36,924 bases of DNA. It comes from Alphaproteobacteria bacterium. GTDB lineage: Bacteria; Pseudomonadota; Alphaproteobacteria; UBA9219. Shown piece by piece: positions 9,760 through 17,117 of this stretch. The notes beneath the pieces are model-generated. The model was not told the origin of the DNA. It worked only from the letters and a program-made list of their open reading frames with translations, and made no database searches. The stretch's first letter is position 1, and every line of letters starts with the position of its first letter. Where the stretch lies: contig JAQUYN010000020.1 of the NCBI GenBank assembly GCA_028691835.1, positions 1 to 36,924 on the forward strand. Reading direction: 5' to 3'. The position numbers and the translations under genes are program-made.

Positions 9760-10356
9760 ATGCCACGCCATTTTGACGGAGATACCCTTGTCATTGCAAC
9801 GCATAATCATGGCAAGCTCTTGGAATTCAAAACAGTTTTGCTCCCTTATGTGCGCAAAATTATTTCTGCTGGCGAATTAGGTCTGCCAGAACCCAAAGAA
9901 ACAGGCTCAACTTTTGCTGAAAACGCAACATTGAAAGCCTTGGCTGCTGCAGGGGCAGGCGTTCCCGCCTTGGCGGATGACAGCGGCCTGTGCGTGAATG
10001 CGCTGGGCGGAAAACCCGGTTTGTTTTCAGCGCGTTGGTGTGGATCCAGCAAAGATCCTTTGATTGGAATGGAGCGCGTGCAGCTTGAATTAGGGGCAAG
10101 CCCTGATCGTTCGGCTTATTTCATCTGTGTGTTAGCGCTCGCTTGGCCGGATGGGCATACGGAGGTTGTCGAAGGACGTTGCGACGGCCAAATCGTCTGG
10201 CCCCCACGTGGCAACAATGGCCATGGCTATGATCCCTTCTTCTTGCCCGATGGACAATCAATGACTTTTGGGGAGATGAATCCTTCTCAGAAACAAGAAA
10301 TCAGTCACCGGGGCCAAGCGTTGAAAAAGATGGCGGCTTTATTCACGACGGCATGA
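9760..10356 (+). CDS. rdgB: XTP/dITP (non-canonical purine NTP) pyrophosphatase
   Basis: Cytosolic house-cleaning enzyme of the HAM1/RdgB family that hydrolyses dITP, ITP and XTP to monophosphates so that they are not built into nucleic acid. In 198 residues the signatures are THNHGK (14-19), SAGELGLPEPKETGSTFAENATLKA, ADDSGLCVNALGGKPGLFSARW (catalytic Asp at about 73-74) and GYDPFFLPDG near the C-terminus. The ATG at 9760 follows the rph stop by three bases, and its stop overlaps the hemW start (ATGA), so translation is probably coupled. Confidence 0.97.
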   Translation: MPRHFDGDTLVIATHNHGKLLEFKTVLLPYVRKIISAGELGLPEPKETGSTFAENATLKALAAAGAGVPALADDSGLCVNALGGKPGLFSARWCGSSKDPLIGMERVQLELGASPDRSAYFICVLALAWPDGHTEVVEGRCDGQIVWPPRGNNGHGYDPFFLPDGQSMTFGEMNPSQKQEISHRGQALKKMAALFTTA

Positions 10357-11510
10357 ACCCTTTATCCATCTATATTCATTGGCCTTTTTGCGCAGCAAAA
10401 TGCCCGTACTGCGATTTCAATTCGCGTCCCCTGACAAGCGATTTGGACGCCGATGCATGGGAAGCTGCGTATCTTCGTGAACTTTCATTCTATGCTGATC
10501 ACCTTTCTGGCCATTCCGTTCACACAATTTATTTTGGCGGCGGCACACCTTCGCTGATGCGAGAAAAGACAATTGCTGCAATTCTTAACAAAATTGCTGC
10601 AGTATGGGATGTGCAGCATTTTTGCGAAATCACGTTGGAGGCGAACCCGTCCTCATCGGAAATCGGGAAGTTTTCTGCCTTTAAAAGCGCTGGTGTGAAT
10701 CGTCTTTCGCTTGGCGTGCAGGCTTTGAACGATGCCGATTTGCGTTTTTTGGGACGCGTTCATGATGGCGATGCTGCGCGGGAAGCCATTGAAATGGCTA
10801 AAAAAACATTTGATCGTTTCTCTTTTGATTTGATCTATGCCCGCAGGGGTCAAACGCCCGCAGCATGGCAGACCGAACTTACAGAGGCGCTGGCCTTTGG
10901 TGCCCAGCACATGTCGCTCTACCAACTCACTATCGAAGAAGGAACCGTCTTTCATAAGCGCGCACGCCAAGAAAGATTTACCGCAAGCGACGATGATGCC
11001 GCAGCGATGTTTGAGTTGACTCAAGACCTGATGGCGCAGGCTGGCGTGCCCGCATATGAAATATCAAACCACGCCGCCCCGGGACAAGAAAGCCGCCACA
11101 ACCTAACCTATTGGAACTATGGCGAGTATATCGGAATTGGGCCGGGGGCTCATGGTCGTTTTGTGCAAGAAAAGGTGCGTTATGCTGCGCACAATTTGCG
11201 GCAACCAGCGGCTTGGTTGCAACAGGTCATGGAAAAAGGCCACGGCTTAGTCGAGCGCGAAGCTCTTGATGTGGGCACAGCTCAACGCGAAGCTCTTATG
11301 ATGGGACTGCGTCTAACTGCGGGTATAGATTTGAGCGCATGGTTTTTGAAATTTGGACAACCTCTGTCTGATAACCTTTCCCAAGAGCGCGTGGCGTGCT
11401 TGCAGGCGCAGGGGCTTTTGTCGAAAAGTGAAACGCATCTTGCCGCCACAGCAGCAGGCCGACAAAGGCTGAATGCCGTGTTGGATTATCTGCTTAACGA
11501 TGGGACATAA
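10353..11510 (+). CDS. hemW: Radical-SAM heme chaperone HemW
   Basis: A 385-residue radical-SAM protein of the HemN-like HemW group, which binds heme and passes it to target proteins rather than acting as coproporphyrinogen oxidase. The CxxxCxxC cluster motif is at Cys13, Cys17 and Cys20 (HWPFCAAKCPYCDFNS), followed by YFGGGTPSLM, RLSLGVQALNDADLRFLGRVH, and the HemW-typical EISNHAAPGQESRHNLTYWNYGEYIGIGPGAHGR. Rph-RdgB-HemW is a frequent gene order in alphaproteobacteria. The start overlaps the rdgB stop. The stop lies only three bases from that of the convergent hypothetical gene. Confidence 0.95.
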   Translation: MNPLSIYIHWPFCAAKCPYCDFNSRPLTSDLDADAWEAAYLRELSFYADHLSGHSVHTIYFGGGTPSLMREKTIAAILNKIAAVWDVQHFCEITLEANPSSSEIGKFSAFKSAGVNRLSLGVQALNDADLRFLGRVHDGDAAREAIEMAKKTFDRFSFDLIYARRGQTPAAWQTELTEALAFGAQHMSLYQLTIEEGTVFHKRARQERFTASDDDAAAMFELTQDLMAQAGVPAYEISNHAAPGQESRHNLTYWNYGEYIGIGPGAHGRFVQEKVRYAAHNLRQPAAWLQQVMEKGHGLVEREALDVGTAQREALMMGLRLTAGIDLSAWFLKFGQPLSDNLSQERVACLQAQGLLSKSETHLAATAAGRQRLNAVLDYLLNDGT

Positions 11511-11513
11511 GGC

Positions 11514-11987
11514 TCAGTCGAGGTCTAGAGGTTTCCCCGCGCCAAAGACTCTTAGGTACTCGTCACGGCTCATGTTTTTGGGTCTGTAAGCGGGCTTTAT
11601 CGAATAATGCTTCTTTTTCCCAACTGCCTTCTGTTTTCCTTTTCCACCTTTTTTCGGTGAAGGGCCCCATTCCTGCCCCATGGCCTCAGGCGTGGCTTTG
11701 GGGGAAGGTCCGGCTGCGGGCCCTGTATGATCTGTTGTTGGTTCCGGCTTTTTCTCGTGCGTGTAGGTATGCGGTTGGGTGGGTTCGGCAACGCGAATTT
11801 CGGTACCAACCCCCGTGTAGCCAGCTCTTGCTGGATTGCCTTCACCGGAAATGAGACGGTTTAAAAACGCGGAGGAAACTTTCTTGGGCGCTGCCACTGG
11901 CCTTGCCTGAATCAAGGGAAGATAACGGCCTGCTGTGATCCGGGTTGTGAAGGGATTAAATATGTGCATCGGGAATCTTTGGCCCAT
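11514..11987 (-). CDS. Small basic, Pro/Lys-rich hypothetical protein
   Basis: Not recognised. The start is taken at the ATG at 11987 (MGQRFPMHIF, 157 residues) because GGGAG lies six bases before it; the ATG at 11993 has GGGAG directly adjacent. The N-terminal third resembles a short folded or membrane-associated segment (IFNPFTTRITAGRYLPLIQ); the middle (about 55-115) is low-complexity and rich in Pro, Thr, Gly and Lys, probably disordered; and a conserved-looking tail PAYRPKNMSRDEYLRVFGAGKPLDLD ends it. No signal peptide or catalytic motif is visible. It lies downstream of uppP on the same strand, about 90 bases away, and converges on hemW. Confidence 0.5.
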   Translation of the reverse strand: MGQRFPMHIFNPFTTRITAGRYLPLIQARPVAAPKKVSSAFLNRLISGEGNPARAGYTGVGTEIRVAEPTQPHTYTHEKKPEPTTDHTGPAAGPSPKATPEAMGQEWGPSPKKGGKGKQKAVGKKKHYSIKPAYRPKNMSRDEYLRVFGAGKPLDLD

Positions 11988-12081
11988 GTGCATCTCCCGC
12001 CATTAAGACAACATGGCTTCAGTCTGTTCTAACTTTCATAAAAAGAAAAGACGATTAAATACTTTCATCAGCTATTTGCCC

Positions 12082-12882
12082 TTAGGTCAAAGTCAGCGCA
12101 ATAAGCGCGACAATGCCTGCTGCGATACGATACCATGCGAACGGAGCAAAGCCATGCTTGCCAACAAAACCAACGAAGGTTTTGACAACAACAAGCGCGG
12201 ATAAAAACGCGATAACAAAACCGATGGCGATGGTTGTTCCATCATCTGCAGTGAGGTGGTCGATGTTTTTATAAAGGTCATAGGCCGTTGCAGCGGCCAT
12301 GGTCGGAATGGCAAGGAAAAAGGAAAACTCGGCGGCGACTTTGCGCTCCACCTTCAAAAGAAGAGAACCCATGATTGTTGCGCCCGATCGCGATACGCCG
12401 GGGATCATGGCTAGGCATTGGGCAAACCCAATGTAAAGCGCCGTTTTTAAGGGCATATGCTCAATATCTACAACAGCTGGGGCAGGCGCCTTTTTTTCAA
12501 TCCAAAGAATGGCGAAGCCGCCGACGATAAAGGAAACAGCAATCACGTAAGGATTGAACAAAACCGCTTTGATAAAATCATGGGCAAAAAAGCCGATGAC
12601 CATGGCGGGAAGAAAGGCCAAAAGCACGGCAAAGATGAAACGACGCGCCTCTGGACTTTTTGGGGCATCCATGACAACTTTCCACAGGCGCAGGAAATAT
12701 ACGGCGACAACCGCGAGAATGGCCCCAAATTGGATGACGATTTCGAAAACGTTACCTTCTGGCCCCTTAAATCCAAGCAGGTCATTCATAAGCAACAGGT
12801 GGCCTGTTGAGGAAATAGGTAGGAATTCGGTCAAGCCTTCAACAAGACCCATAATGACGGCATTCATCCACGTTTCAAGCAT
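12082..12882 (-). CDS. uppP: Undecaprenyl-diphosphatase
   Basis: An integral inner-membrane enzyme of the BacA/UppP family that dephosphorylates undecaprenyl diphosphate to recycle the lipid carrier used for peptidoglycan and surface polysaccharides; higher dosage is known to give bacitracin tolerance. The 266 residues contain the two active-site motifs: EGLTEFLPISSTGH (15-28, with the ExxxE acidic pair and His28) and PGVSRSGAT at about 160. Several hydrophobic helices make up the rest. AAGAAG precedes the ATG at 12882. It is not linked to the polysaccharide operon, which starts on the other strand, but its product serves the same lipid carrier. Confidence 0.96.
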   Translation of the reverse strand: MLETWMNAVIMGLVEGLTEFLPISSTGHLLLMNDLLGFKGPEGNVFEIVIQFGAILAVVAVYFLRLWKVVMDAPKSPEARRFIFAVLLAFLPAMVIGFFAHDFIKAVLFNPYVIAVSFIVGGFAILWIEKKAPAPAVVDIEHMPLKTALYIGFAQCLAMIPGVSRSGATIMGSLLLKVERKVAAEFSFFLAIPTMAAATAYDLYKNIDHLTADDGTTIAIGFVIAFLSALVVVKTFVGFVGKHGFAPFAWYRIAAGIVALIALTLT

Positions 12883-13006
12883 TGGCGTTTCTTCTTTAAG
12901 TCGGGGTGATTTCTAGTGGCCGGATCTTAGGTGATAACCATAAGGGACGCCAGCCTTTGATGGCCCCCCAAGGGTTATATATTCTTTATCTGCTAAAATC
13001 CCAGTC

Positions 13007-13108
13007 GTCCCGCCGTCCCACCTCATTCGCGCTGCGCCTCACCTGCCGCTTGCCGAGCGGTTGCGAGGAGGGATCCCCTATTACGCTCCTACGGAGCTGC
13101 GGCGGGAC
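13007..13108. repeat. Inverted-repeat-bounded 102-bp element
   Basis: Perfect 9-bp terminal inverted repeats GTCCCGCCG (13007-13015) and CGGCGGGAC (13100-13108) enclose two inner hairpins, CCGCT/AGCGG (about 13046-13060) and GCTCC/GGAGC (about 13085-13097). A 21-base segment at 13054-13074, containing GCGGTTGCGAGGAGGGAT, recurs exactly at 36894-36914. It may be a small non-autonomous mobile or palindromic repeat. Confidence 0.5.
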
Positions 13109-13110
13109 AT

Positions 13111-13142
13111 GTCGCCACGGCTCCTCATGGGGCTTCGCGACG
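13111..13142. repeat. REP-like element related to the copy at 7843-7887
   Basis: TCGCCACGGCTCCT, then GGGGCTTCGCGA, matches the reverse complement of copy A (TCGCCACGGCCCCT ... GGGGCCTCGCGA) with single-base changes in each arm. It can form a hairpin, and a T-rich run follows from about 13145. Confidence 0.55.
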
Positions 13143-13223
13143 GTCTTTTTTGATCGTCAAGCCAGCCCTTGACAGGAAAGCAGCACAAAAGAGAAAAATC
13201 TTTTGGAAGCGACGAAATATCCC

Positions 13224-13252
13224 TTGACAGGGAGGGCGGCTTGTGCTATTGA
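13224..13252 (+). promoter_or_regulatory. Strong consensus-like promoter (P1)
   Basis: TTGACA (13224-13229), 17 bases, TATTGA (13247-13252). The -35 box is a full consensus. A transcript would begin near 13259. Confidence 0.6.
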
Positions 13253-13258
13253 CACTCC

Positions 13259-13357
13259 TACGGCGTGGTGCGTCTTGATTTGGGGGAATCGGGGCGTGGG
13301 GCGGCGACATTGGGCTTGAGTGTTTGGGCGATCTTTGCGGGAAAGGTCGCTTTTTTT
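13259..13357 (+). ncRNA. Candidate small RNA or attenuated leader of about 100 nt
   Basis: This is the interval between promoter P1 and an intrinsic terminator, so it should be made as a discrete short transcript. It is G-rich: runs of five, four, four and three G lie at 13282-13286, 13291-13294, 13298-13301 and 13312-13314 with loops of 4, 3 and 10, a G-quadruplex-forming pattern. I do not recognise 6S, 4.5S, tmRNA, RNase P RNA or a riboswitch in it. An 81-codon frame crosses it but reads through the terminator and lacks a ribosome site. Boundaries are inferred, not observed. Confidence 0.4.
13328..13357 (+). terminator. Intrinsic terminator between P1 and fabI
   Basis: GCGATCTTT (13328-13336) pairs with AAAGGTCGC (13342-13350), nine pairs including one G-U, around GCGGG, followed directly by seven T (13351-13357). 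It lies 250 bases before the fabI ATG. Confidence 0.75.
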
Positions 13358-13385
13358 GTGATTTGCGTCGGAAGGCGGACAGAGT

Positions 13386-13413
13386 TTGACGTGGCGATAC
13401 AATCGTGTAGATT
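13386..13413 (+). promoter_or_regulatory. Probable fabI promoter (P2)
   Basis: TTGACG (13386-13391), 16 bases, TAGATT (13408-13413) preceded by TG-like sequence. It would start transcription near 13420, leaving a leader of almost 190 nt that contains a strong hairpin GCGGC-ATTTTGT-GCCGC near 13425-13441. Confidence 0.5.
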
Positions 13414-13607
13414 GGGCGCGCTGCGGCATTTTGTGCCGCGCCGAAGCTGGGGGATGAAGGGTCGTCCATTTCAATCGTGCATGATTGATTTTTGTAGCCC
13501 AGCGCAATGAAACAACAGATGCGGGGCTTCTTTGCCGTGCGCTCTTCGTAGGGGCGATCAAGCAGACAGAGGCTATTGCAGTTAAGGGACGTTTAAGGGG
13601 CAGGAAT

Positions 13608-14465
13608 ATGGAAAATAAAGGAATAAGCGAACCGCTTACGGGGCCGTTGATGAAGGGTAAGCGCGGGTTGATAATGGGCGTCGCGAATGATCGCTCAATC
13701 GCTTGGGGTATTGCTCAGGTCTGTGCGGCGCAAGGGGCTGAGATTGCGTTTACGTACCAAGGCGAAGCTTTGCAAAAGCGTGTTATGCCGCTTGCCCAAT
13801 CGCTGAACGCGTCGATCATCGAACCTTGTGACGTGACAGATGAGGCTAGCCTTGATCGGCTTTTCGCAGTCATTAAGGAAAAATGGGGCCGCCTGGATTT
13901 TGTCGTACATGGCATCGCTTATTCCGACAAGACGGAGTTGGACGGTCTGTATGTGAATACGACTCGTGCGAACTTTTTGAAGACGATGGACATTTCTTGC
14001 TATTCGTTCACGGCTGTGGCTCAACGCGCCATGCCTTTGATGGCGGAGGGGGGAAGTCTTTTGACGCTTAGTTACATCGGTGCGGATCGTGTTATGCCGC
14101 ATTACAATGTCATGGGCGTTGCCAAGGCCGCGCTTGAAGCGAGCATGCGGTACTTGTCCGTTGATTTGGGCCCGCAAAACATTCGTGTGAACGCGATTTC
14201 TGCGGGACCGATTAAGACGTTGGCCGCCAGCGGTATTGGTGATTTTCGCTATATCATGAAGTGGAACGAGATTAACGCCCCGTTGCGCCGGAACGTTACG
14301 ACGGTTGAGATCGGCCACTCTGCCCTTTATCTTCTCAGCGATTTGGGATCAGGTGTGACTGGCGAAGTGCTTTATGTCGATAGCGGCTATCATAATATTG
14401 GCATGATGGCGGTTGAACAGGCCGATGCTGTGACCGAGTTGTTGAGTGGGTTTACGTCAAAGTAA
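13608..14465 (+). CDS. fabI: Enoyl-[acyl-carrier-protein] reductase (NADH)
   Basis: Catalyses the last reduction of each fatty acid elongation round; a short-chain dehydrogenase of the cytosol. The 285 residues starting at the ATG at 13608 show the FabI nucleotide-binding pattern [20 protein letters not shown], the SDR-like catalytic block [25 protein letters not shown] (Tyr-x6-Lys, as FabI has), [18 protein letters not shown], and the C-terminal [17 protein letters not shown]. An upstream in-frame ATG at 13485 would add 41 residues without family similarity; AGGGGCAGGA before 13608 supports the shorter form. It is followed 29 bases later by aroC. Confidence 0.97.
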   Translation: MENKGISEPLTGPLMKGKRGLIMGVANDRSIAWGIAQVCAAQGAEIAFTYQGEALQKRVMPLAQSLNASIIEPCDVTDEASLDRLFAVIKEKWGRLDFVVHGIAYSDKTELDGLYVNTTRANFLKTMDISCYSFTAVAQRAMPLMAEGGSLLTLSYIGADRVMPHYNVMGVAKAALEASMRYLSVDLGPQNIRVNAISAGPIKTLAASGIGDFRYIMKWNEINAPLRRNVTTVEIGHSALYLLSDLGSGVTGEVLYVDSGYHNIGMMAVEQADAVTELLSGFTSK

Positions 14466-14494
14466 TTCGCGATGACACTAAGGGGATTTCTGGT

Positions 14495-15565
14495 ATGGCA
14501 AGCAACAGCTTTGGTTCATTCTTTCGGTTTACGACGTGGGGAGAAAGTCATGGTCCCGCCGTTGGCGTTGTCATCGATGGATGCCCCGCTCGATTGCCTT
14601 TGACAGAAACGCATATCCAACCGTTTTTGGATAAGCGCCGCCCCGGGCAATCGTCTTTGACAACACAACGCCAAGAAGCCGATCAGGTTCGGATTCTTTC
14701 TGGCACGTTTGACGGATTGACGACTGGCGCGCCGATCAGTTTGATCATTGAAAACACAGATCAACGATCCAAGGATTACAGTGAGATCAAGGACAAGTTT
14801 CGCCCCGGCCATGCGGACTATACCTATCAGGCTAAATACGGCATTCGCGATTATCGTGGCGGGGGCCGTTCGTCAGCGCGTGAAACCGCATGCCGCGTTG
14901 CCGCTGGTGCCGTGGCCCGTCAAGTGCTGGGCGACAGTGTCGGTATCCGTGGCGCATTGGTGCAAGTTGGGGCGCATATTGTGGATCGTGCCGAATGGAA
15001 TTGGGATGAAGTGAACAATAATGCCTTGTTCAGCCCGAACGCAAAGGCTGCCGTGTTTTGGGCGAATTATCTTGAGGAGGTCTGCAAAGCAGGATCATCT
15101 GTTGGCGCTGTCGTGGAAGTTCACGCATCGGGTATTCCCGCCGGATGGGGCGATCCGATGTATGAAAAACTGGATAGTGAAATTGCTCGCGCTATGATGT
15201 CGATCAATGCCGCCAAGGGTGTTGAAATCGGAAGTGGTTTTGCAAGCGCAGGCTTGACGGGTGAAATGAACGGCGACGAAATGCGTAGCGGTCCTGACGG
15301 TAAGCCCGTGTTCTTGTCAAACCATGCTGGCGGGATTCTTGGAGGCATTTCGACGGGACAAGATGTTGTGGTGCGATTTGCGTTGAAGCCCACAAGCTCG
15401 ATTCTTACGCCACGACGAACGATAGATGTGCAAGGACAGGATACTGAGGTTTTTACGAAGGGCCGCCACGACCCCTGTGTCGGTATTCGCGCCGTTCCCG
15501 TTGGCGAGGCGATGCTCGCTTGCGTTTTGGCTGATGCGATGTTGCGACAGAAGGCTATGGGCTGA
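14495..15565 (+). CDS. aroC: Chorismate synthase
   Basis: Final enzyme of the shikimate pathway: converts 5-enolpyruvylshikimate 3-phosphate to chorismate with reduced FMN. The three family signatures are present in the 356 residues: [17 protein letters not shown] (about 14-30), [37 protein letters not shown] (about 104-140), and the FMN-linked C-terminal [27 protein letters not shown]. It contains [21 protein letters not shown] before that. AGGGG lies upstream of the ATG. FabI-AroC-Wzx are closely spaced, and I see no terminator between aroC and the polysaccharide genes. Confidence 0.98.
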   Translation: MASNSFGSFFRFTTWGESHGPAVGVVIDGCPARLPLTETHIQPFLDKRRPGQSSLTTQRQEADQVRILSGTFDGLTTGAPISLIIENTDQRSKDYSEIKDKFRPGHADYTYQAKYGIRDYRGGGRSSARETACRVAAGAVARQVLGDSVGIRGALVQVGAHIVDRAEWNWDEVNNNALFSPNAKAAVFWANYLEEVCKAGSSVGAVVEVHASGIPAGWGDPMYEKLDSEIARAMMSINAAKGVEIGSGFASAGLTGEMNGDEMRSGPDGKPVFLSNHAGGILGGISTGQDVVVRFALKPTSSILTPRRTIDVQGQDTEVFTKGRHDPCVGIRAVPVGEAMLACVLADAMLRQKAMG

Positions 15566-15614
15566 GAAGGCTCTTTATAATCGAAAACTTCGCCAACGTT
15601 AGGGTGTTCGTTCA

Positions 15615-17117
15615 ATGATCGCTGCGGGACGTGTTACCAATAATATCATGTGGAATTTCGCCGGTAACGTTCTCCCTTTAGTGGTGGGGGTGTTGACCTT
15701 TCCTCTGCTTTTGAAGGGGCTCGGCGTTGAACGGTTTGGATTGCTCGGGATCGCGTGGGTCCTTGTTGGTTATTTCAGTCTGTTTGATTTAGGCCTTTCT
15801 CGCGCCATTACGCATATTGTTGCGGATCGCCTAGGCCTTGGTGATTTAAAGTCAGCCCGGGGCGTGGCCTCAACAGCTCTTCTTATGATGTGGGGCTTTG
15901 GTCTTGTGGCTGCCGTGGTGGTTTGGGCTTTATCTCCTTGGCTTGTGGACAGCGTTTTATCAATGCCTGCCACCTTGAAGGCAGAGGCCAGCTTGTCGTT
16001 TCGTCTGCTTGCGCTTTCGATCCCTTTTGTGATCCACACCGCTGGATTGCGTGGTGTTTTGGAAGCGCATCATGCTTTTCGTGAAGCCAGCTTAATTCGG
16101 ACTGTGTTGGGCATCGGGACGTATTTAGGTCCTTTGGCGGCGTTGCCGATTGGTGGCTCTTTGGTTCATGTCTCGGTGTCACTTATTTTTGTTCGATTGG
16201 TTGGCTGGTTTATTCACAAAAGAGCCGTTGGCAAGATCATGCCTTTAGATAAAGGGTTGGCGGCCTTTGATCGTACTTGGCTTAAACCTCTTTTTACGTT
16301 CGGTGGGTGGATGACTATAACCAACATCGTCGGCCCCTTGATGGTGTATTTGGATCGATTCCTGATCGGGGCGATTTTGTCGGTGGCCGCTATTTCGTAT
16401 TATATCGTTCCGTATGAAGTCGTCACGCGATTGTGGATTGTTCCTGCTGCTATATCGGGCGTGCTTTTTCCCGTTTTTTCTGCGCATTTTCGTGCAGATT
16501 CGGCGAAGGCTGCGCACTATCTGCAACGCGGCATGCTTTATGTTGTGATCCTTTTGTTTCCCGTTTTTGCGGGGCTTTCTTATTTGGCTCCAGAGCTTTT
16601 GGGCTTTTGGCTTGGCGATAAGTTTGCCCAAGAAAGCGCGCATATTTTATGTTGGCTTGCTGCCGGAGCCTTGATGGGAAGTATCGCGCAAATGAACTTT
16701 GCGTTGATCCAAGGGGGCGGTCGTTCGGATTGGACAGGCAAGCTGCATCTTGTCGAAGCCATCCCGTATTGGCTTTTTCTTTTCTGGATGCTGGATCGTT
16801 TTGGCGTTGTCGGCGCTGCTGTGGCTTGGTTTGCGCGCACGGCAATTGACGCTTTGGCTTTGATTTGGCTTACAGGAAAAATGGGGGCTGTGTTCAAGAA
16901 ATCAATTCAGACACCCGTTGCTTTGACCATCGTGACGACGGCCCTTGTGCTTGTGCCCCTGTTTGTTGAGAATGCGCCGATGCGATTAGGCCTTTTAGCC
17001 ATAACGCTTATAACTTTCTTTTTGTTCACATGGCGTTTCTTGATTTTTGCAAATGAACGTGCCTGGGCTTTGCGTATGCTCTTTATCTGGAGGAAGGCTA
17101 ATCATGTCGAAAAATGA
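15615..17117 (+). CDS. Wzx-like polysaccharide flippase
   Basis: A 500-residue, highly hydrophobic protein with about a dozen predicted membrane segments. It belongs by appearance to the polysaccharide biosynthesis (Wzx/MATE-like) transporters, which flip undecaprenyl-linked oligosaccharide units to the periplasmic face of the inner membrane. The opening MWNFAGNVLPLVVGVLTFPLLLKGLGVERFGLLGIAWVLVGYFSLFDLGLSRAIT is characteristic: the first two helices plus the LG.E.FG and DLGLS patterns. The stop lies 14 bases inside the next gene. Neighbouring glycosyltransferases and a Wzy-like protein support the Wzx role; the unit transported cannot be told from sequence. Confidence 0.88.
   Translation: MIAAGRVTNNIMWNFAGNVLPLVVGVLTFPLLLKGLGVERFGLLGIAWVLVGYFSLFDLGLSRAITHIVADRLGLGDLKSARGVASTALLMMWGFGLVAAVVVWALSPWLVDSVLSMPATLKAEASLSFRLLALSIPFVIHTAGLRGVLEAHHAFREASLIRTVLGIGTYLGPLAALPIGGSLVHVSVSLIFVRLVGWFIHKRAVGKIMPLDKGLAAFDRTWLKPLFTFGGWMTITNIVGPLMVYLDRFLIGAILSVAAISYYIVPYEVVTRLWIVPAAISGVLFPVFSAHFRADSAKAAHYLQRGMLYVVILLFPVFAGLSYLAPELLGFWLGDKFAQESAHILCWLAAGALMGSIAQMNFALIQGGGRSDWTGKLHLVEAIPYWLFLFWMLDRFGVVGAAVAWFARTAIDALALIWLTGKMGAVFKKSIQTPVALTIVTTALVLVPLFVENAPMRLGLLAITLITFFLFTWRFLIFANERAWALRMLFIWRKANHVEK

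Larger units (their letters stand above)
12883..13607. other. Gene-free region between uppP and fabI
   Basis: The longest frames here lack ribosome sites and recognisable protein features. The region contains an inverted-repeat-bounded element (13007-13108), a REP-like copy (13111-13142), a promoter/terminator unit (13224-13357) and the probable fabI promoter and leader, listed separately. Two CCCTTGACAGG stretches (from about 13166 and 13221) are repeated 55 bases apart; only the second has a good -10. In 12883-13006 I see nothing definite. Confidence 0.6.

Noticed and set aside
10353..11510. Oxygen-independent coproporphyrinogen oxidase HemN
   Set aside because: Length of 385 and the HemW-type EISNHA...SRHNLTYWNYGEYIGIGPGAHG block indicate the heme chaperone rather than HemN of about 450 residues.
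13007..13142. CRISPR array or tRNA gene
   Set aside because: The hairpins are not evenly spaced repeats with spacers, and no T-loop or anticodon arm pattern can be found.
13265..13510. 81-codon forward frame across the candidate small RNA and terminator
   Set aside because: No ribosome site, starts with GTG repeats, runs through a strong intrinsic terminator, and the composition simply reflects G-rich DNA.
13125..13561. Overlapping minus-strand frames of 114 and 134 codons
   Set aside because: Basic, low-complexity translations without motifs, opposite to mapped promoter-like sequences; they cross the repeat and both fabI promoter candidates.
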